From positions 124,001-188,000 of the forward strand of contig NZ_KI912532.1 of NCBI RefSeq assembly GCF_000519045.1: DNA of 64,000 nucleotides, in the 5' to 3' direction. The first letter of the stretch is position 1. Each line of letters opens with the position of its first letter. The position numbers and the translations under genes are program-made. This DNA is from Dechloromonas agitata is5. GTDB lineage: Bacteria > Pseudomonadota > Gammaproteobacteria > Burkholderiales > Rhodocyclaceae. Under the pieces are notes generated by a model that saw only the letters and a list, made by a program, of their open reading frames with translations, ran no database searches and had not been told where the DNA came from. Positions 33,554-42,291 of this stretch are shown here, in pieces.

Positions 33554-34644
33554 TCCCGCCCGACGTCGCCAGTGCGCTGCGTCTGCAACTGCCCGACCAG
33601 GCGAGGCTGACGGCCGAGCAACCCCAAAATCAGCCGGTTGTTGCGGCACAACGGATAACTGACGCACTGCGTGACCTGCAACCGGGGCAGCGCATCATGG
33701 CGGAGATCCAGGCCTTGTTGCCCAATGGCAGTTACCGTGCCGTTGTCGGACAACGTGACATTACGCTCGCCTTGCCTTTCTCAGCCAAGGCCGGCGACAG
33801 CCTGGAGCTTGAGGTTGTCGATAACGATGGGCAATTGGCCTTTGCCGTCGTAACCAACCGTGGCCGAGGGGATGCAGCCGGCGGGCAAATGGCTTCTGCC
33901 AGTACGTCGCTCAGCCAGACAGGCAAGTTGATCGGCGACCTGATTGGCAATGTAGACGACCCGACCAAACGAGCCAGCCCCGCGCCGCTCAACGGCAACC
34001 AGCCGCTGGTAGATGATTTTCCGAGGCAAGGGGCTGATCTGGCACCCGTGCTCAAGGAAGCATTGACCAAGAGCGGAGTTTTCTATGAGGCTCATCAGGC
34101 CCGCTGGGTAGCTGGCGAGTTGTCGACCGACACCTTGCGCCAGGAGCCGCAGGGTAAGTTACCAGCCGGCATCCCGTCGGGATTGGCAGACACCTCGCCG
34201 CCGCCCCGCTCCGAAGTACCCCCCCAGAGCGCACGCCCAGAAGCGCCCCCTCAGGCCGGAGGCATCCCACAGGAAGTCAGACCGGTGGTTCAGCAGCAGC
34301 TTGATGCACTGGCGACACAGAATTACGCGTGGCAGGGGCAAATCTGGCCCGGGCAGCAGATGCACTGGGAAATTTCAGAAAACCCGGACCGCCAGGCACA
34401 GGAGACAGGCGAGACTTCAAGCAGCTGGCAGACGCGGCTGCGTTTGGCCTTGCCCAGCCTAGGTGGCATCGACGCAGCACTGCGCCTGCAGCCAGGCGGA
34501 AATGTCGAACTGGCGCTGACGGCCAACTCGACAGCCAGCGAGGCTCGCTTGCGCGAGCGCATCGGCGATCTGCGCAATCAATTCGAAGCAAGCGGCCTGC
34601 GGCTCGTTCAGGCTCAGGTACAACATGGCGAAATCGCCGAGTGA
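33550..34644 (+). CDS. FliK-like protein with hook-length control C-terminal domain
   Basis: A 364-residue protein. The C-terminal 90 residues (LRLALPSLGGIDAALRLQPGGNVELALTANSTASEARLRERIGDLRNQFEASGLRL) resemble the substrate-switch domain of FliK (Flg_hook). The centre is Pro/Gln-rich (about 200-255), like the ruler part of FliK. The classical fliK is at 44227, so this is a second copy. It overlaps the FlhB-like gene by 20 bp; the two probably interact as FliK does with the FlhB C-domain. Confidence 0.75.
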   Translation: MIPPDVASALRLQLPDQARLTAEQPQNQPVVAAQRITDALRDLQPGQRIMAEIQALLPNGSYRAVVGQRDITLALPFSAKAGDSLELEVVDNDGQLAFAVVTNRGRGDAAGGQMASASTSLSQTGKLIGDLIGNVDDPTKRASPAPLNGNQPLVDDFPRQGADLAPVLKEALTKSGVFYEAHQARWVAGELSTDTLRQEPQGKLPAGIPSGLADTSPPPRSEVPPQSARPEAPPQAGGIPQEVRPVVQQQLDALATQNYAWQGQIWPGQQMHWEISENPDRQAQETGETSSSWQTRLRLALPSLGGIDAALRLQPGGNVELALTANSTASEARLRERIGDLRNQFEASGLRLVQAQVQHGEIAE

Positions 34645-34918
34645 CACGACGCGCGAGGCGGTTGCCCTTGCCTACGGCCAGACCGACGCGGCGCCCCGCG
34701 TGGTGGCCAAGGGCAAGGGGCTGATCGCCGAACAGATCATCGCCCGGGCCAAGGAACATGGGGTGTATGTCCATGAGTCGCCAGAGTTGGTGGCGCTATT
34801 GACGCAGGTGGACATTGACGAGCACATTCCCCCCCAGCTGTACTTGGCGGTTGCCGAATTGTTGGCCTGGCTTTACCGGATCGAGCATGGCCATGCCGGC
34901 CCGGAGTTGCCACGCTAA
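34625..34918 (+). CDS. FlhB C-domain-like export switch protein
   Basis: A 97-residue protein matching only the cytoplasmic C-terminal domain of FlhB/YscU. AVALAYGQTDAAPRVVAKGKGLIAEQIIARAKEHGVYVHESPELVALL parallels FlhB after its cleavage site, and the rest is VDIDEHIPPQLYLAVAELLAWLYR. The autocleavage motif NPTH is absent, as in FhlX-type proteins that can replace the cleaved FlhB fragment. It follows the FliK-like gene with a 20-bp overlap. Confidence 0.85.
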   Translation: MAKSPSDTTREAVALAYGQTDAAPRVVAKGKGLIAEQIIARAKEHGVYVHESPELVALLTQVDIDEHIPPQLYLAVAELLAWLYRIEHGHAGPELPR

Positions 34919-34988
34919 TCCGGTGGCATGAACGACGTGAGCGGCGGGATGGTTTACCATTGCGTCAATTCACTCCTGTTAGCCGCGC

Positions 34989-35783
34989 ATGACAGCCTCT
35001 CGCGACGATCACTCCGCACCGGATTTCGAAATCGATCATTTGACGGAATACGGGCAGTATTTCGTCGATAGCCCCTCGGAAATTGCGTATTACCTGAACT
35101 TGCTAATTCGCAAGGGAAAATTATTGTCGGTATATATCGATGGTGGGGCGCGCTATTTCCTGACCGCCCTGCTCGGACTGGATGAAGCGCGCGGCCTGCT
35201 CTTGCTTGATCCGGCTTCGGACGAAGCCCTGAACATTCAGGCGAAAGCAGCCGGCAAACTGACGCTGACCGCCAGCCTGAACCGGGTGAAGATGCAGTTC
35301 CGCCTGCCGCCCCCGGTGGAGGACAAGCACCAGGACCGGCGCGCGCTGGCTGCACCACTCCCGGACCGCCTGCTACGCCTGCAGCGCCGGGAATACTTTC
35401 GCCTCCAACCGCCTGTCGCCGCCCCGCTCCGCTGCCGGATCGAACTGACCGATGCAGCAGGGGAAAACCGGCTCGTCGAATGGGGCGTGGCCGATATCAG
35501 TGCCGGTGGCGTCAGCCTGATTGTCCCCATGACTGAACAAGCCGCCTGCCGGCCCGACACCCTGCTGGAAAACTGCCGACTGGAAATCCCCGATGACGGG
35601 GTTGTTCTCATCAACCTGCGGGTGAGGAAGGTTGTGGAATTGTCCACCGAGCACGGACTGAACCAGCTACGAGTGGGATGCAAGTTCGTGAACGTACCCG
35701 CCAGCCGCCTGGCCGTGGTGGAGCGCTACATCACGCGGATTGAGCGACAACGAACGGCAAAATTTTCCGGTCTGGCGGATTAA
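34989..35783 (+). CDS. ycgR: YcgR-type flagellar brake protein (PilZ)
   Basis: A 264-residue protein with an N-terminal YcgR domain (about 10-125) and a C-terminal PilZ domain. Cyclic di-GMP binding motifs are visible: the Arg cluster RLLRLQRREYFR near 125-137 and DISAGGVSL near 170. It would slow the motor when cyclic di-GMP rises. It ends 2 bp before the convergent fliE. No sigma-28 site is evident just upstream. Confidence 0.9.
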   Translation: MTASRDDHSAPDFEIDHLTEYGQYFVDSPSEIAYYLNLLIRKGKLLSVYIDGGARYFLTALLGLDEARGLLLLDPASDEALNIQAKAAGKLTLTASLNRVKMQFRLPPPVEDKHQDRRALAAPLPDRLLRLQRREYFRLQPPVAAPLRCRIELTDAAGENRLVEWGVADISAGGVSLIVPMTEQAACRPDTLLENCRLEIPDDGVVLINLRVRKVVELSTEHGLNQLRVGCKFVNVPASRLAVVERYITRIERQRTAKFSGLAD

Positions 35784-35785
35784 CC

Positions 35786-36109
35786 CTAGACTTGAATGTT
35801 CATCACGTCCTGATAGGCCGTGACCAGCTTGTTACGCACCTGCACCATCTCCTGGAAGGAAACGCTGGCAGTTTGCAGGGCGATCATGACCTCGTGGAGA
35901 TTCTGGCTGGTATCGCCGGCGGCAAGTTTTTCCGCCATCTGATTGGCGCTCTGCTGGGTCTGGTTGACCTTGTCGATGGAGTTTTGCAAAACCTGAGCGA
36001 AATCGGTGGCGCCTGCAACCGGCGCCGTGCCGGCGGCAGGCTTGCCGGTGGCTTGTGCGGCCGTACTGCGCAGCACGCTCAACATTTGTTCGATTCCGTT
36101 CGTATCCAT
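35786..36109 (-). CDS. fliE: Flagellar hook-basal body protein FliE
   Basis: A 107-residue rod/MS-ring junction protein. The family parts FAQVLQNSIDKVNQTQQSANQMAEKLAAGD and LHEVMIALQTASVSFQEMVQVRNKLVTAYQDVMNIQV are present. GGGAGCC lies before the ATG. It follows fleR on the minus strand and has its own sigma-54 promoter in the 48-bp gap. Confidence 0.95.
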   Translation of the reverse strand: MDTNGIEQMLSVLRSTAAQATGKPAAGTAPVAGATDFAQVLQNSIDKVNQTQQSANQMAEKLAAGDTSQNLHEVMIALQTASVSFQEMVQVRNKLVTAYQDVMNIQV

Positions 36110-36139
36110 GATTGGCTCCCATTCGACCGCTGGATTACA

Positions 36140-36155
36140 AGCAATTCTCAGGCCA
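36140..36155 (-). promoter_or_regulatory. Sigma-54 promoter of fliE
   Basis: On the minus strand TGGCCT-GAGAA-TTGCT: GG and GC are 10 bases apart, as sigma-54 requires, with a near-consensus match (TGGCAC-N5-TTGCA). It lies 31 bp before the fliE ATG in the fleR-fliE gap. Confidence 0.75.
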
Positions 36156-36157
36156 GA

Positions 36158-37522
36158 TCAACCCTGAAAATAACCTTCGTCACGGTATTGCTGCAGCTTG
36201 TAGCGCAAGGTTCGCTCCGAGATACCGAGGCGCTCAATGGCTTTCTTGCGTGACCCGCCCACTTCGGCCAGGGTGCGCAGAATGTGGTCGCGCTCCAAGT
36301 CCTTCATATTATCGGCTCTTTTTTCGGTTTCCGGCAGCGCCGACGGGGCGGGGATTTCAGCAGCCAATGGCGGCGACGCAGCTTCGGTGGGGCGAGGCGC
36401 CAGGTTGAGCGCTTCAGGTTCGATGACCGGGCCGGAAGCCATGATCAGGGCGCGCTGAATGATGTTTTCCAGCTCCCGGATGTTGCCCGGCCAGGTATGT
36501 GCACGGAGTTGGGCTTCGGCAGCCGACGACAGGCGCATACCCGTCCGCCCGAAGCGCCCGCCATGCTCGGCAACGAAATGGCGGGCGATGGGCACGATGT
36601 CCTCCGGCCGCTGGCGCAGGGCAGGAATGGCGATGGGGAAGACATTGAGCCGGTAGTAGAGGTCTTCACGAAAGACCCCCTTGGCGACGGCCTCCGCCAT
36701 GTCGCGATTGGAGGTAGCCACGATGCGGATGTTGAGCGGCACCGGCTTCTTGCCGCCGACCCGCTCGACTTCACGCTCCTGCAGCACGCGCAGCAATTTG
36801 GCCTGCAGGCCCATCGGCATTTCCGTGACTTCGTCGAGCAGCAAGGTGCCATCCTGCGCCTGCTCAAATTTTCCGGCCTGCGCCTGCTGCGCCCCGGTAA
36901 AGGCGCCCTTTTCATAACCGAACAAGGTCGCTTCGAGCAGACTGTCCGGAATGGCGGCACAGTTGATGGCAACGAAGGGGCCTGCCTGGCGAGCCGAATG
37001 GCGATGGATGAAGCGAGCGACCACTTCCTTGCCAACGCCCGATTCACCCGTGAGCAGCACGGTCGCATCGGTTTGCGCGACACGCTGGGCGATGGCAAAT
37101 AGTTCGCGGCTGGCCGGGTCGTTGGCAACCACGCCGGCCCCATCGTCCGCCGCCGGCAATTCGTATTTATTGATGTGGGCGAGCAGCGCCTGCGGCTCGA
37201 AGGGTTTGAGCAGGAAGTCGCAAGCGCCGGAGCGCATGGCGTCGACCGCCTTGTCGACCTCGGCATAGGCGGTCATCAGCACGACCGGCAGGTGCGGCAG
37301 ACGGGCGCGGATCTCCTTGAGCAGGGTGATGCCATCCATCGGCATCATGCGCACATCGCTGACCACGATGGAAAAGGCTTGCTCGCCGAGCACCCGCAAG
37401 GCTGCTTCCCCGCCATCGACAGCAACGTAGGCGCGTCCGGCCAGTTCGAGCGTATCGCCAATGGCCTCGCGCAGGCTGGGATCGTCTTCGACGACGAGAA
37501 CAGGCAGGTTGTGTTCAGACAT
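36158..37522 (-). CDS. fleR: Sigma-54-dependent flagellar response regulator FleR/FlrC
   Basis: A 454-residue NtrC-family activator. The receiver domain has its phospho-acceptor Asp at about 56 (IVVSDVRMMPMDG). The AAA+ domain has GESGVGKE (Walker A) and GAFTGA (the sigma-54 contact loop). A Fis-type DNA-binding helix-turn-helix lies at the end (LAEVGGSRKKAIERLGISERTLRYKLQ). It overlaps fleS by 8 bp. It should drive the sigma-54 promoters seen at fliE, fliK, flgB and perhaps fliF. Confidence 0.94.
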   Translation of the reverse strand: MSEHNLPVLVVEDDPSLREAIGDTLELAGRAYVAVDGGEAALRVLGEQAFSIVVSDVRMMPMDGITLLKEIRARLPHLPVVLMTAYAEVDKAVDAMRSGACDFLLKPFEPQALLAHINKYELPAADDGAGVVANDPASRELFAIAQRVAQTDATVLLTGESGVGKEVVARFIHRHSARQAGPFVAINCAAIPDSLLEATLFGYEKGAFTGAQQAQAGKFEQAQDGTLLLDEVTEMPMGLQAKLLRVLQEREVERVGGKKPVPLNIRIVATSNRDMAEAVAKGVFREDLYYRLNVFPIAIPALRQRPEDIVPIARHFVAEHGGRFGRTGMRLSSAAEAQLRAHTWPGNIRELENIIQRALIMASGPVIEPEALNLAPRPTEAASPPLAAEIPAPSALPETEKRADNMKDLERDHILRTLAEVGGSRKKAIERLGISERTLRYKLQQYRDEGYFQG

Positions 37523-38711
37523 TCACTTCTCTTTCGTTTTCCGGGGAGGCGACCGGCAAGGCCAATATGAACTCGGCGCCGGCACCGGGCTCGGAAAGCA
37601 GTTCGATACTGCCGCCATGGGCGCGGGCGACGCCCAGCGCGATGGCCAGCCCCAGTCCGGTACCCTGCCCCTTGGTGGTGAAAAAGGGCTCGAAGATCCG
37701 CGCCTGGTTTTCCCGGCTGATGCCGGGGCCGCTATCGCGCACGCCGAGCGCCAGCAGATCGCCGCTGCGTTTGCCGGTGAGGCAAATTTTGCCGCCGGCC
37801 GGTGTCGCCTGCATGGCGTTTTCCAGCAGATTGACCAGCGCACCGAACAGGGCCTTGCGGCTGCCGACGATGATCGCCCGCTGGCAGTCGTCATCTATTG
37901 CAAATGTCAGGCCATGCTCACGCATCAGGGGTTCGACGGTTTGCGCCGCTTCAGCCAGCAGGTCGCTGGCGTCGATTACATCGCGCCCGATGCTTTCGCC
38001 CCGGGCGAAGAGGAGTACGTCCTGGATCAAGCGCTCCAGGCGGCGCAACTGGGCCGTCGCCTTATCCGAAAAGCGCGCCCGGGCTTCGTCGGCGACGCCC
38101 GGTTGTCCGAGATTGGCCGTGTATAGCAGGGCAGCGGCCAGCGGGGTACGCAACTGGTGGGCGAGGGAGGCGGCCATTTCGCCCATTGCGGCCAGGCGCT
38201 GGCTGCGCTCCAGTTCGGTTTTCATGCGATGTGCCGCGCTGATGTCGTGCACCAGCAGAATCTTGCCGCCGGCCGAGGGCAGCGCGCTCTCCGCGATAGA
38301 GAGGCGCCGGCTGCCACACAGCCATTCGCCGACGGTGAGCGTCGGTTCAAGGTGATCGCGAGCGACATCGCCCCAGTGGCGGCCGACAATGTCGGCACCG
38401 AACAGCGCGATGGCCGCCGGGTTGACCGCCGCGACGACAGCCAGTGCATCGAGCAGGATCACGCCGGCCGGCAGGGCATCGAGCAGCGAGGAGAGGCGCT
38501 CGGAAAGCGCTTCCTTTTCCTGGTATTGCCGCCGCAACTCACCGTTGGCAACCGCCAGTTCCTCGGTCAGCGAGGCAACCTGGCCCTGCAGCGCCTCGTA
38601 TGCCTGCGTCAACTCGGCCGACACCTGGTTGAACATGGCGAAAGCCCGCTGCAGTTCGGCGGTCTTGTCGTCGGCGAGAGGCTTTGGGGGATTTGCCTGG
38701 TCGGCTGGCAT
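37515..38711 (-). CDS. fleS: Flagellar sensor histidine kinase FleS/FlrB
   Basis: A 398-residue cytoplasmic kinase without membrane segments. It has an N-terminal coiled-coil (about 20-75), a PAS domain (about 80-165), and the H-box His at about 186 (SLAHQLRTPLAAALLY). The ATPase domain has N-, G1- and G2-boxes (LVNLLENAMQA, GVRDSGPGI, GLGLAIALGVARAHGG). It phosphorylates FleR. Divergent from fliF with a gap of 109 bp. Confidence 0.92.
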   Translation of the reverse strand: MPADQANPPKPLADDKTAELQRAFAMFNQVSAELTQAYEALQGQVASLTEELAVANGELRRQYQEKEALSERLSSLLDALPAGVILLDALAVVAAVNPAAIALFGADIVGRHWGDVARDHLEPTLTVGEWLCGSRRLSIAESALPSAGGKILLVHDISAAHRMKTELERSQRLAAMGEMAASLAHQLRTPLAAALLYTANLGQPGVADEARARFSDKATAQLRRLERLIQDVLLFARGESIGRDVIDASDLLAEAAQTVEPLMREHGLTFAIDDDCQRAIIVGSRKALFGALVNLLENAMQATPAGGKICLTGKRSGDLLALGVRDSGPGISRENQARIFEPFFTTKGQGTGLGLAIALGVARAHGGSIELLSEPGAGAEFILALPVASPENEREVNV

Positions 38712-38768
38712 CGAAAAAAGTTAGGGTGGATTCAGGCGCGGTAATAGTAGAATATTTCTAGGAAAATT

Positions 38769-38784
38769 TGGCTTCTTGATTGAT
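38769..38784 (+). promoter_or_regulatory. Weak candidate sigma-54 promoter of fliF
   Basis: TGGCTT-CTTGA-TTGAT keeps the GG and the correct spacing, but the -12 GC is GA. It lies 37 bp before the fliF ATG, where such a promoter would be expected for the fliFGHIJ operon. Confidence 0.4.
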
Positions 38785-38820
38785 TCTTCTTCTGTTTCAC
38801 CGTATTTCACCCGAGCATTG

Positions 38821-40575
38821 ATGGCAGCAACCACTGAGACGACAGCAGGAAGCGCACCGGCAGGCAACCCGGTCGAGCGTCTGCGCGAGGCCTTCGACCG
38901 CCTCGGCAGCCAGCAGAAGATCGTCTTCATGGTCGCCATCGCCGCTCTCGTCGCGGTGATCGTCGGCACGATCCTGTGGAGCCGGCAACCGGACTGGAAA
39001 GTCCTCTTTTCCAACCTGAACGAGAAGGATGGCGGCTCGATCGCCGCCGTTCTCGAGCAGCAGAACATTCCGCATCGTTACAGCGATAGCGGTGCACTGC
39101 TCGTTCCGAGCGAGCGCGTGCATGAGGTCCGTCTGAAGCTGGCCTCGCAGGGGCTGCCTCGAGGTGGCATGGTCGGCTTCGAACTGATGGAGAACCAGAA
39201 ATTCGGCGTCAGTCAGTTTGCCGAACAGGTCAACTACCAGCGCGGCCTGGAGGGCGAACTGGCGCGGACCATCCAATCGATCGGCGCGGTGCAGTCGGCC
39301 CGTGTTCACCTGGCCATTCCCAAGCCTTCGGTCTTCGTGCGCGAAGAACTGAAGCCGACCGCCTCGGTGATGCTCAACCTCTATCCCGGCCGGGCGCTGG
39401 ATGGCGCACAGATTGCCGGCATCACCCACCTGGTGTCCTCCAGCGTGCCGCAACTGCCGGCGTCGAATGTCACGGTAATCGACCAGAACGGTGCCTTGCT
39501 GTCGCAGTTGAAGAACCGGCTGACCGAGGCCGGACTGGATCCGACGCAAATCAAGTACGTGCGCGAAATCGAAAACACCGTGGTCAAGCGCATCGAGGAT
39601 ATCCTGAGCCCGATGCTCGGCCAAGGTAATTACAAGGTACAGGTGGCGGCCGACATCGATTTTTCGCAAACCGAGCAGACGGCCGAGAGCTACCGCCCGA
39701 ACAGCACGCCGGAATCGACCAGCATCCGCAGTCAGCAAAACAACGAAACGGCCAACGTCAACCAGGCAGCAGGCGGCGTACCCGGCGCACTGACCAACCA
39801 GCCGCCGGTTCCCGCCACAGCGCCGCTCACCGCGCCACCGACCGGCAACGTGCCGCCCGCCCCGGTGCCGGGCAAGCCGGGCGAGGTACCGCCCGGCAAG
39901 ATCGACGCGGCCGGCGTCACGGCTCCGCTCAACGCAGCCGGGCAACCGATCAGCACAAGCAAGAACTCGACCATCAATTACGAGCTGGACAAGACCATCC
40001 GCTACACCCGCCAGGGCATGGGCGACATCCGCCGCTTGTCGGCTGCCGTCGTGGTCAATCACCGCAAGGATGTCGACAAGACCGGCAAGCCGGTCACCAA
40101 GCCGCTGGCCGACGCCGAAATGAAGCAGATCAACGATCTGGTGCGCGAAGCGATGGGCTACAGCAGGGAACGGGGCGACACGTTGTCGGTCGCCAATGCA
40201 CCCTTCACTGCCGTCGACAAGAGCGAGAGCGACTTGCCGGTGTGGAAGGATCCGGAAAACGTTGCCTACCTGAAGGACATCCTGAAGTACCTGCTGATCG
40301 CCGGTATCGTCGCCTTCATCTATCTCAAGATCATCCAGCCTTCGCTGAAGACGATGTTCCCGCCGCCAGAGAAGGAACAGCCGGGCGAAGCCGGCGGGGA
40401 AGGTGGCGGTCTGTTCGGCGGGGTCGCCGGCGCGGAAGGGGAGGAGGAAGGTGCGACCGAGGTGCATATCGACCACTACGCGGTCAAGGTACAGAAGGCG
40501 CGCGATATCGCCGACAAGGATCCGAAGGCAATCGCCAACATGATCAAGGACTGGATGGGCGTCAATGGCAACTAG
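38821..40575 (+). CDS. fliF: MS-ring protein FliF
   Basis: A 584-residue inner-membrane ring protein. The first membrane segment is at about 34-53 (IVFMVAIAALVAVIVGTIL). The ring-building domains follow, including GLPRGGMVGFELM. The second segment is at about 480-498 (YLLIAGIVAFIYL), and an acidic cytoplasmic tail binds FliG. A Pro-rich linker is present at about 325-375. The ATG at 38821 is chosen as the family-like start; the frame is open from 38776. Confidence 0.95.
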   Translation: MAATTETTAGSAPAGNPVERLREAFDRLGSQQKIVFMVAIAALVAVIVGTILWSRQPDWKVLFSNLNEKDGGSIAAVLEQQNIPHRYSDSGALLVPSERVHEVRLKLASQGLPRGGMVGFELMENQKFGVSQFAEQVNYQRGLEGELARTIQSIGAVQSARVHLAIPKPSVFVREELKPTASVMLNLYPGRALDGAQIAGITHLVSSSVPQLPASNVTVIDQNGALLSQLKNRLTEAGLDPTQIKYVREIENTVVKRIEDILSPMLGQGNYKVQVAADIDFSQTEQTAESYRPNSTPESTSIRSQQNNETANVNQAAGGVPGALTNQPPVPATAPLTAPPTGNVPPAPVPGKPGEVPPGKIDAAGVTAPLNAAGQPISTSKNSTINYELDKTIRYTRQGMGDIRRLSAAVVVNHRKDVDKTGKPVTKPLADAEMKQINDLVREAMGYSRERGDTLSVANAPFTAVDKSESDLPVWKDPENVAYLKDILKYLLIAGIVAFIYLKIIQPSLKTMFPPPEKEQPGEAGGEGGGLFGGVAGAEGEEEGATEVHIDHYAVKVQKARDIADKDPKAIANMIKDWMGVNGN

Positions 40576-41569
40576 CCCCGAAGAAGGACTCGAGAAGAGC
40601 GCCACGCTGCTCATTGCGCTGGGCGAGGATCACGCCGCCGAGGTGCTCAAGCATCTCGGCCCGCGCGAGGTACAGAAACTTGGCCATGCCATGGCCTCCC
40701 TCAAGTCGGTACCGCGCGCCAAGGTCGAGGGCATTCTGGACGAATTCCTGCAGATTTCCGAGGAGCACGCGGCTGTCCACGTCGACACCGACAACTACAT
40801 CCGCTCGGTGCTGACCAAGGCGCTGGGCGACGACAAGGCCTCCAACCTGATTTCGCGCATCCTGCAGAGCGGCGAGACATCCGGTATCGAGGGCCTGAAG
40901 TGGATGGATGCCGGCACGGTCGCCGATCTGATCAAGAACGAACATCCGCAGATCATCGCGACCATCCTGGTGCACCTGGAGCACGACCACGCCAGTGAGA
41001 TCCTCAACCACTTCACGGAGCGCCTGCGCAACGACGTAGTGCTGCGCATCGCGACGCTGGAAGGCATCCAGCCAGCCGCCCTGCGCGAGTTGAACGAGGC
41101 GATGATGCGCATCCTGGCCGGCTCGGCGAGCATGAAGAAGACGGCGATGGGCGGGGTGCGCACGGTGGCGGAGATTCTCAACTTCATCGGTACGGCGAAC
41201 GAGACTTCGGTGGTCGACGCGATTCGCGAGTACGACCCGGACCTCGCCCAGAAGATCCTCGACGAGATGTTCGTCTTCGAGAACCTGATGGATATCGACG
41301 ACCGCTCGGTCCAGTTGATCCTGCGCGAGGTGCAATCCGATTCGCTGATCCTAGCCCTGAAGGGGGCCTCGCCCGAACTGCGCGAGAAAATCTTCAAGAA
41401 CATGTCGCAGCGGGCCGCCGAGATGCTGCGCGAAGACCTCGAATCGAAGGGTCCGGTCCGCCTGTCCGAAGTCGAAGCCGAGCAGAAGGAAATCCTCAAG
41501 ATCGTGCGCCGCCTGGCCGACGAAGGGCAAATCGTGCTCGGCGGTGCCGGCGGCGAACAGATGGTCTGA
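40565..41569 (+). CDS. fliG: Motor switch protein FliG
   Basis: A 334-residue switch protein that transmits torque from the stator. The EHPQ motif lies near residue 126 (NEHPQIIATIL), and the C-terminal charged face reads DDRSVQLILREVQSDSL. It overlaps fliF by 11 bp. Length is normal. Confidence 0.96.
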   Translation: MATSPEEGLEKSATLLIALGEDHAAEVLKHLGPREVQKLGHAMASLKSVPRAKVEGILDEFLQISEEHAAVHVDTDNYIRSVLTKALGDDKASNLISRILQSGETSGIEGLKWMDAGTVADLIKNEHPQIIATILVHLEHDHASEILNHFTERLRNDVVLRIATLEGIQPAALRELNEAMMRILAGSASMKKTAMGGVRTVAEILNFIGTANETSVVDAIREYDPDLAQKILDEMFVFENLMDIDDRSVQLILREVQSDSLILALKGASPELREKIFKNMSQRAAEMLREDLESKGPVRLSEVEAEQKEILKIVRRLADEGQIVLGGAGGEQMV

Positions 41570-41571
41570 CC

Positions 41572-42291
41572 ATGTCCGGCGTCATCCCCAAGGAGAAACT
41601 CGCAGGTTATCAGCGCTGGCAGATCGGCTCTTTCGACAAGCCAGCCGTTGCCCCCGCCCGGCCGGCCAGCGAGCCGGCCCCGCCCCCCCCCACCAGCCAG
41701 CCAGCCGAGCCGGAGGAAGCGATCGAGACCGTCGCGAGTATCCCCTTTCCCACCGCTGACGATCTGGCCCGGATCAACGAGGAAGCGCGCAGCGAGGGTT
41801 ACCAGCGGGGTTATGAGGAAGGCCGGGCCGCCGGTGAAGCCGAGTTGCAGGCAAAAATGGACGAACAAGTCGCCCATTTGACGAACCTCATCGGCAACCT
41901 GCAGACTTCGCTCACCCAACTCGATCAGCATGTCGCCGACCAACTGCTCGACCTGTCGCTTGAGGTCGCAGCGCAGATTCTGCGAACCAGCCTGAAAATC
42001 GATCGGGAACTGTTGTTGCCGCTCATCCGTGAAGCCATCAACGAGCTGCCGCTACACCACGGCACCATTTCGCTCTACCTCAATCCGGCCGATGCCACAG
42101 CCCTCACCCCGCTGCTCAAGGAACAGCTGACGCACACCGGAGCCCACATCGTGGCTGACAGCAACATTGCCGAAGGCGGCTGTGTGATCAAAGCCGGCAG
42201 CAGCGAGATCGATGCCAGCATGGGCGTCCGCTGGCGTCGCGTGCTGGAAGCGATCGGCATTAAAGCCAAGGAATGGCTGCCGAACCCGTAA
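41572..42291 (+). CDS. fliH: Flagellar export stator FliH
   Basis: A 239-residue regulator of the FliI ATPase. It has a Pro/Ala-rich N-terminal region (about 22-50) and Gly-spaced helices ([22 protein letters not shown]). The C-terminal domain ([32 protein letters not shown]) is similar to the V-ATPase E subunit. It begins 2 bp after fliG and overlaps fliI by 19 bp. Confidence 0.93.
   Translation: MSGVIPKEKLAGYQRWQIGSFDKPAVAPARPASEPAPPPPTSQPAEPEEAIETVASIPFPTADDLARINEEARSEGYQRGYEEGRAAGEAELQAKMDEQVAHLTNLIGNLQTSLTQLDQHVADQLLDLSLEVAAQILRTSLKIDRELLLPLIREAINELPLHHGTISLYLNPADATALTPLLKEQLTHTGAHIVADSNIAEGGCVIKAGSSEIDASMGVRWRRVLEAIGIKAKEWLPNP

Noticed and set aside
38797-40614. 605-codon minus-strand frame opposite fliF
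   Set aside because: Antisense shadow of fliF; no ribosome site or family motifs.
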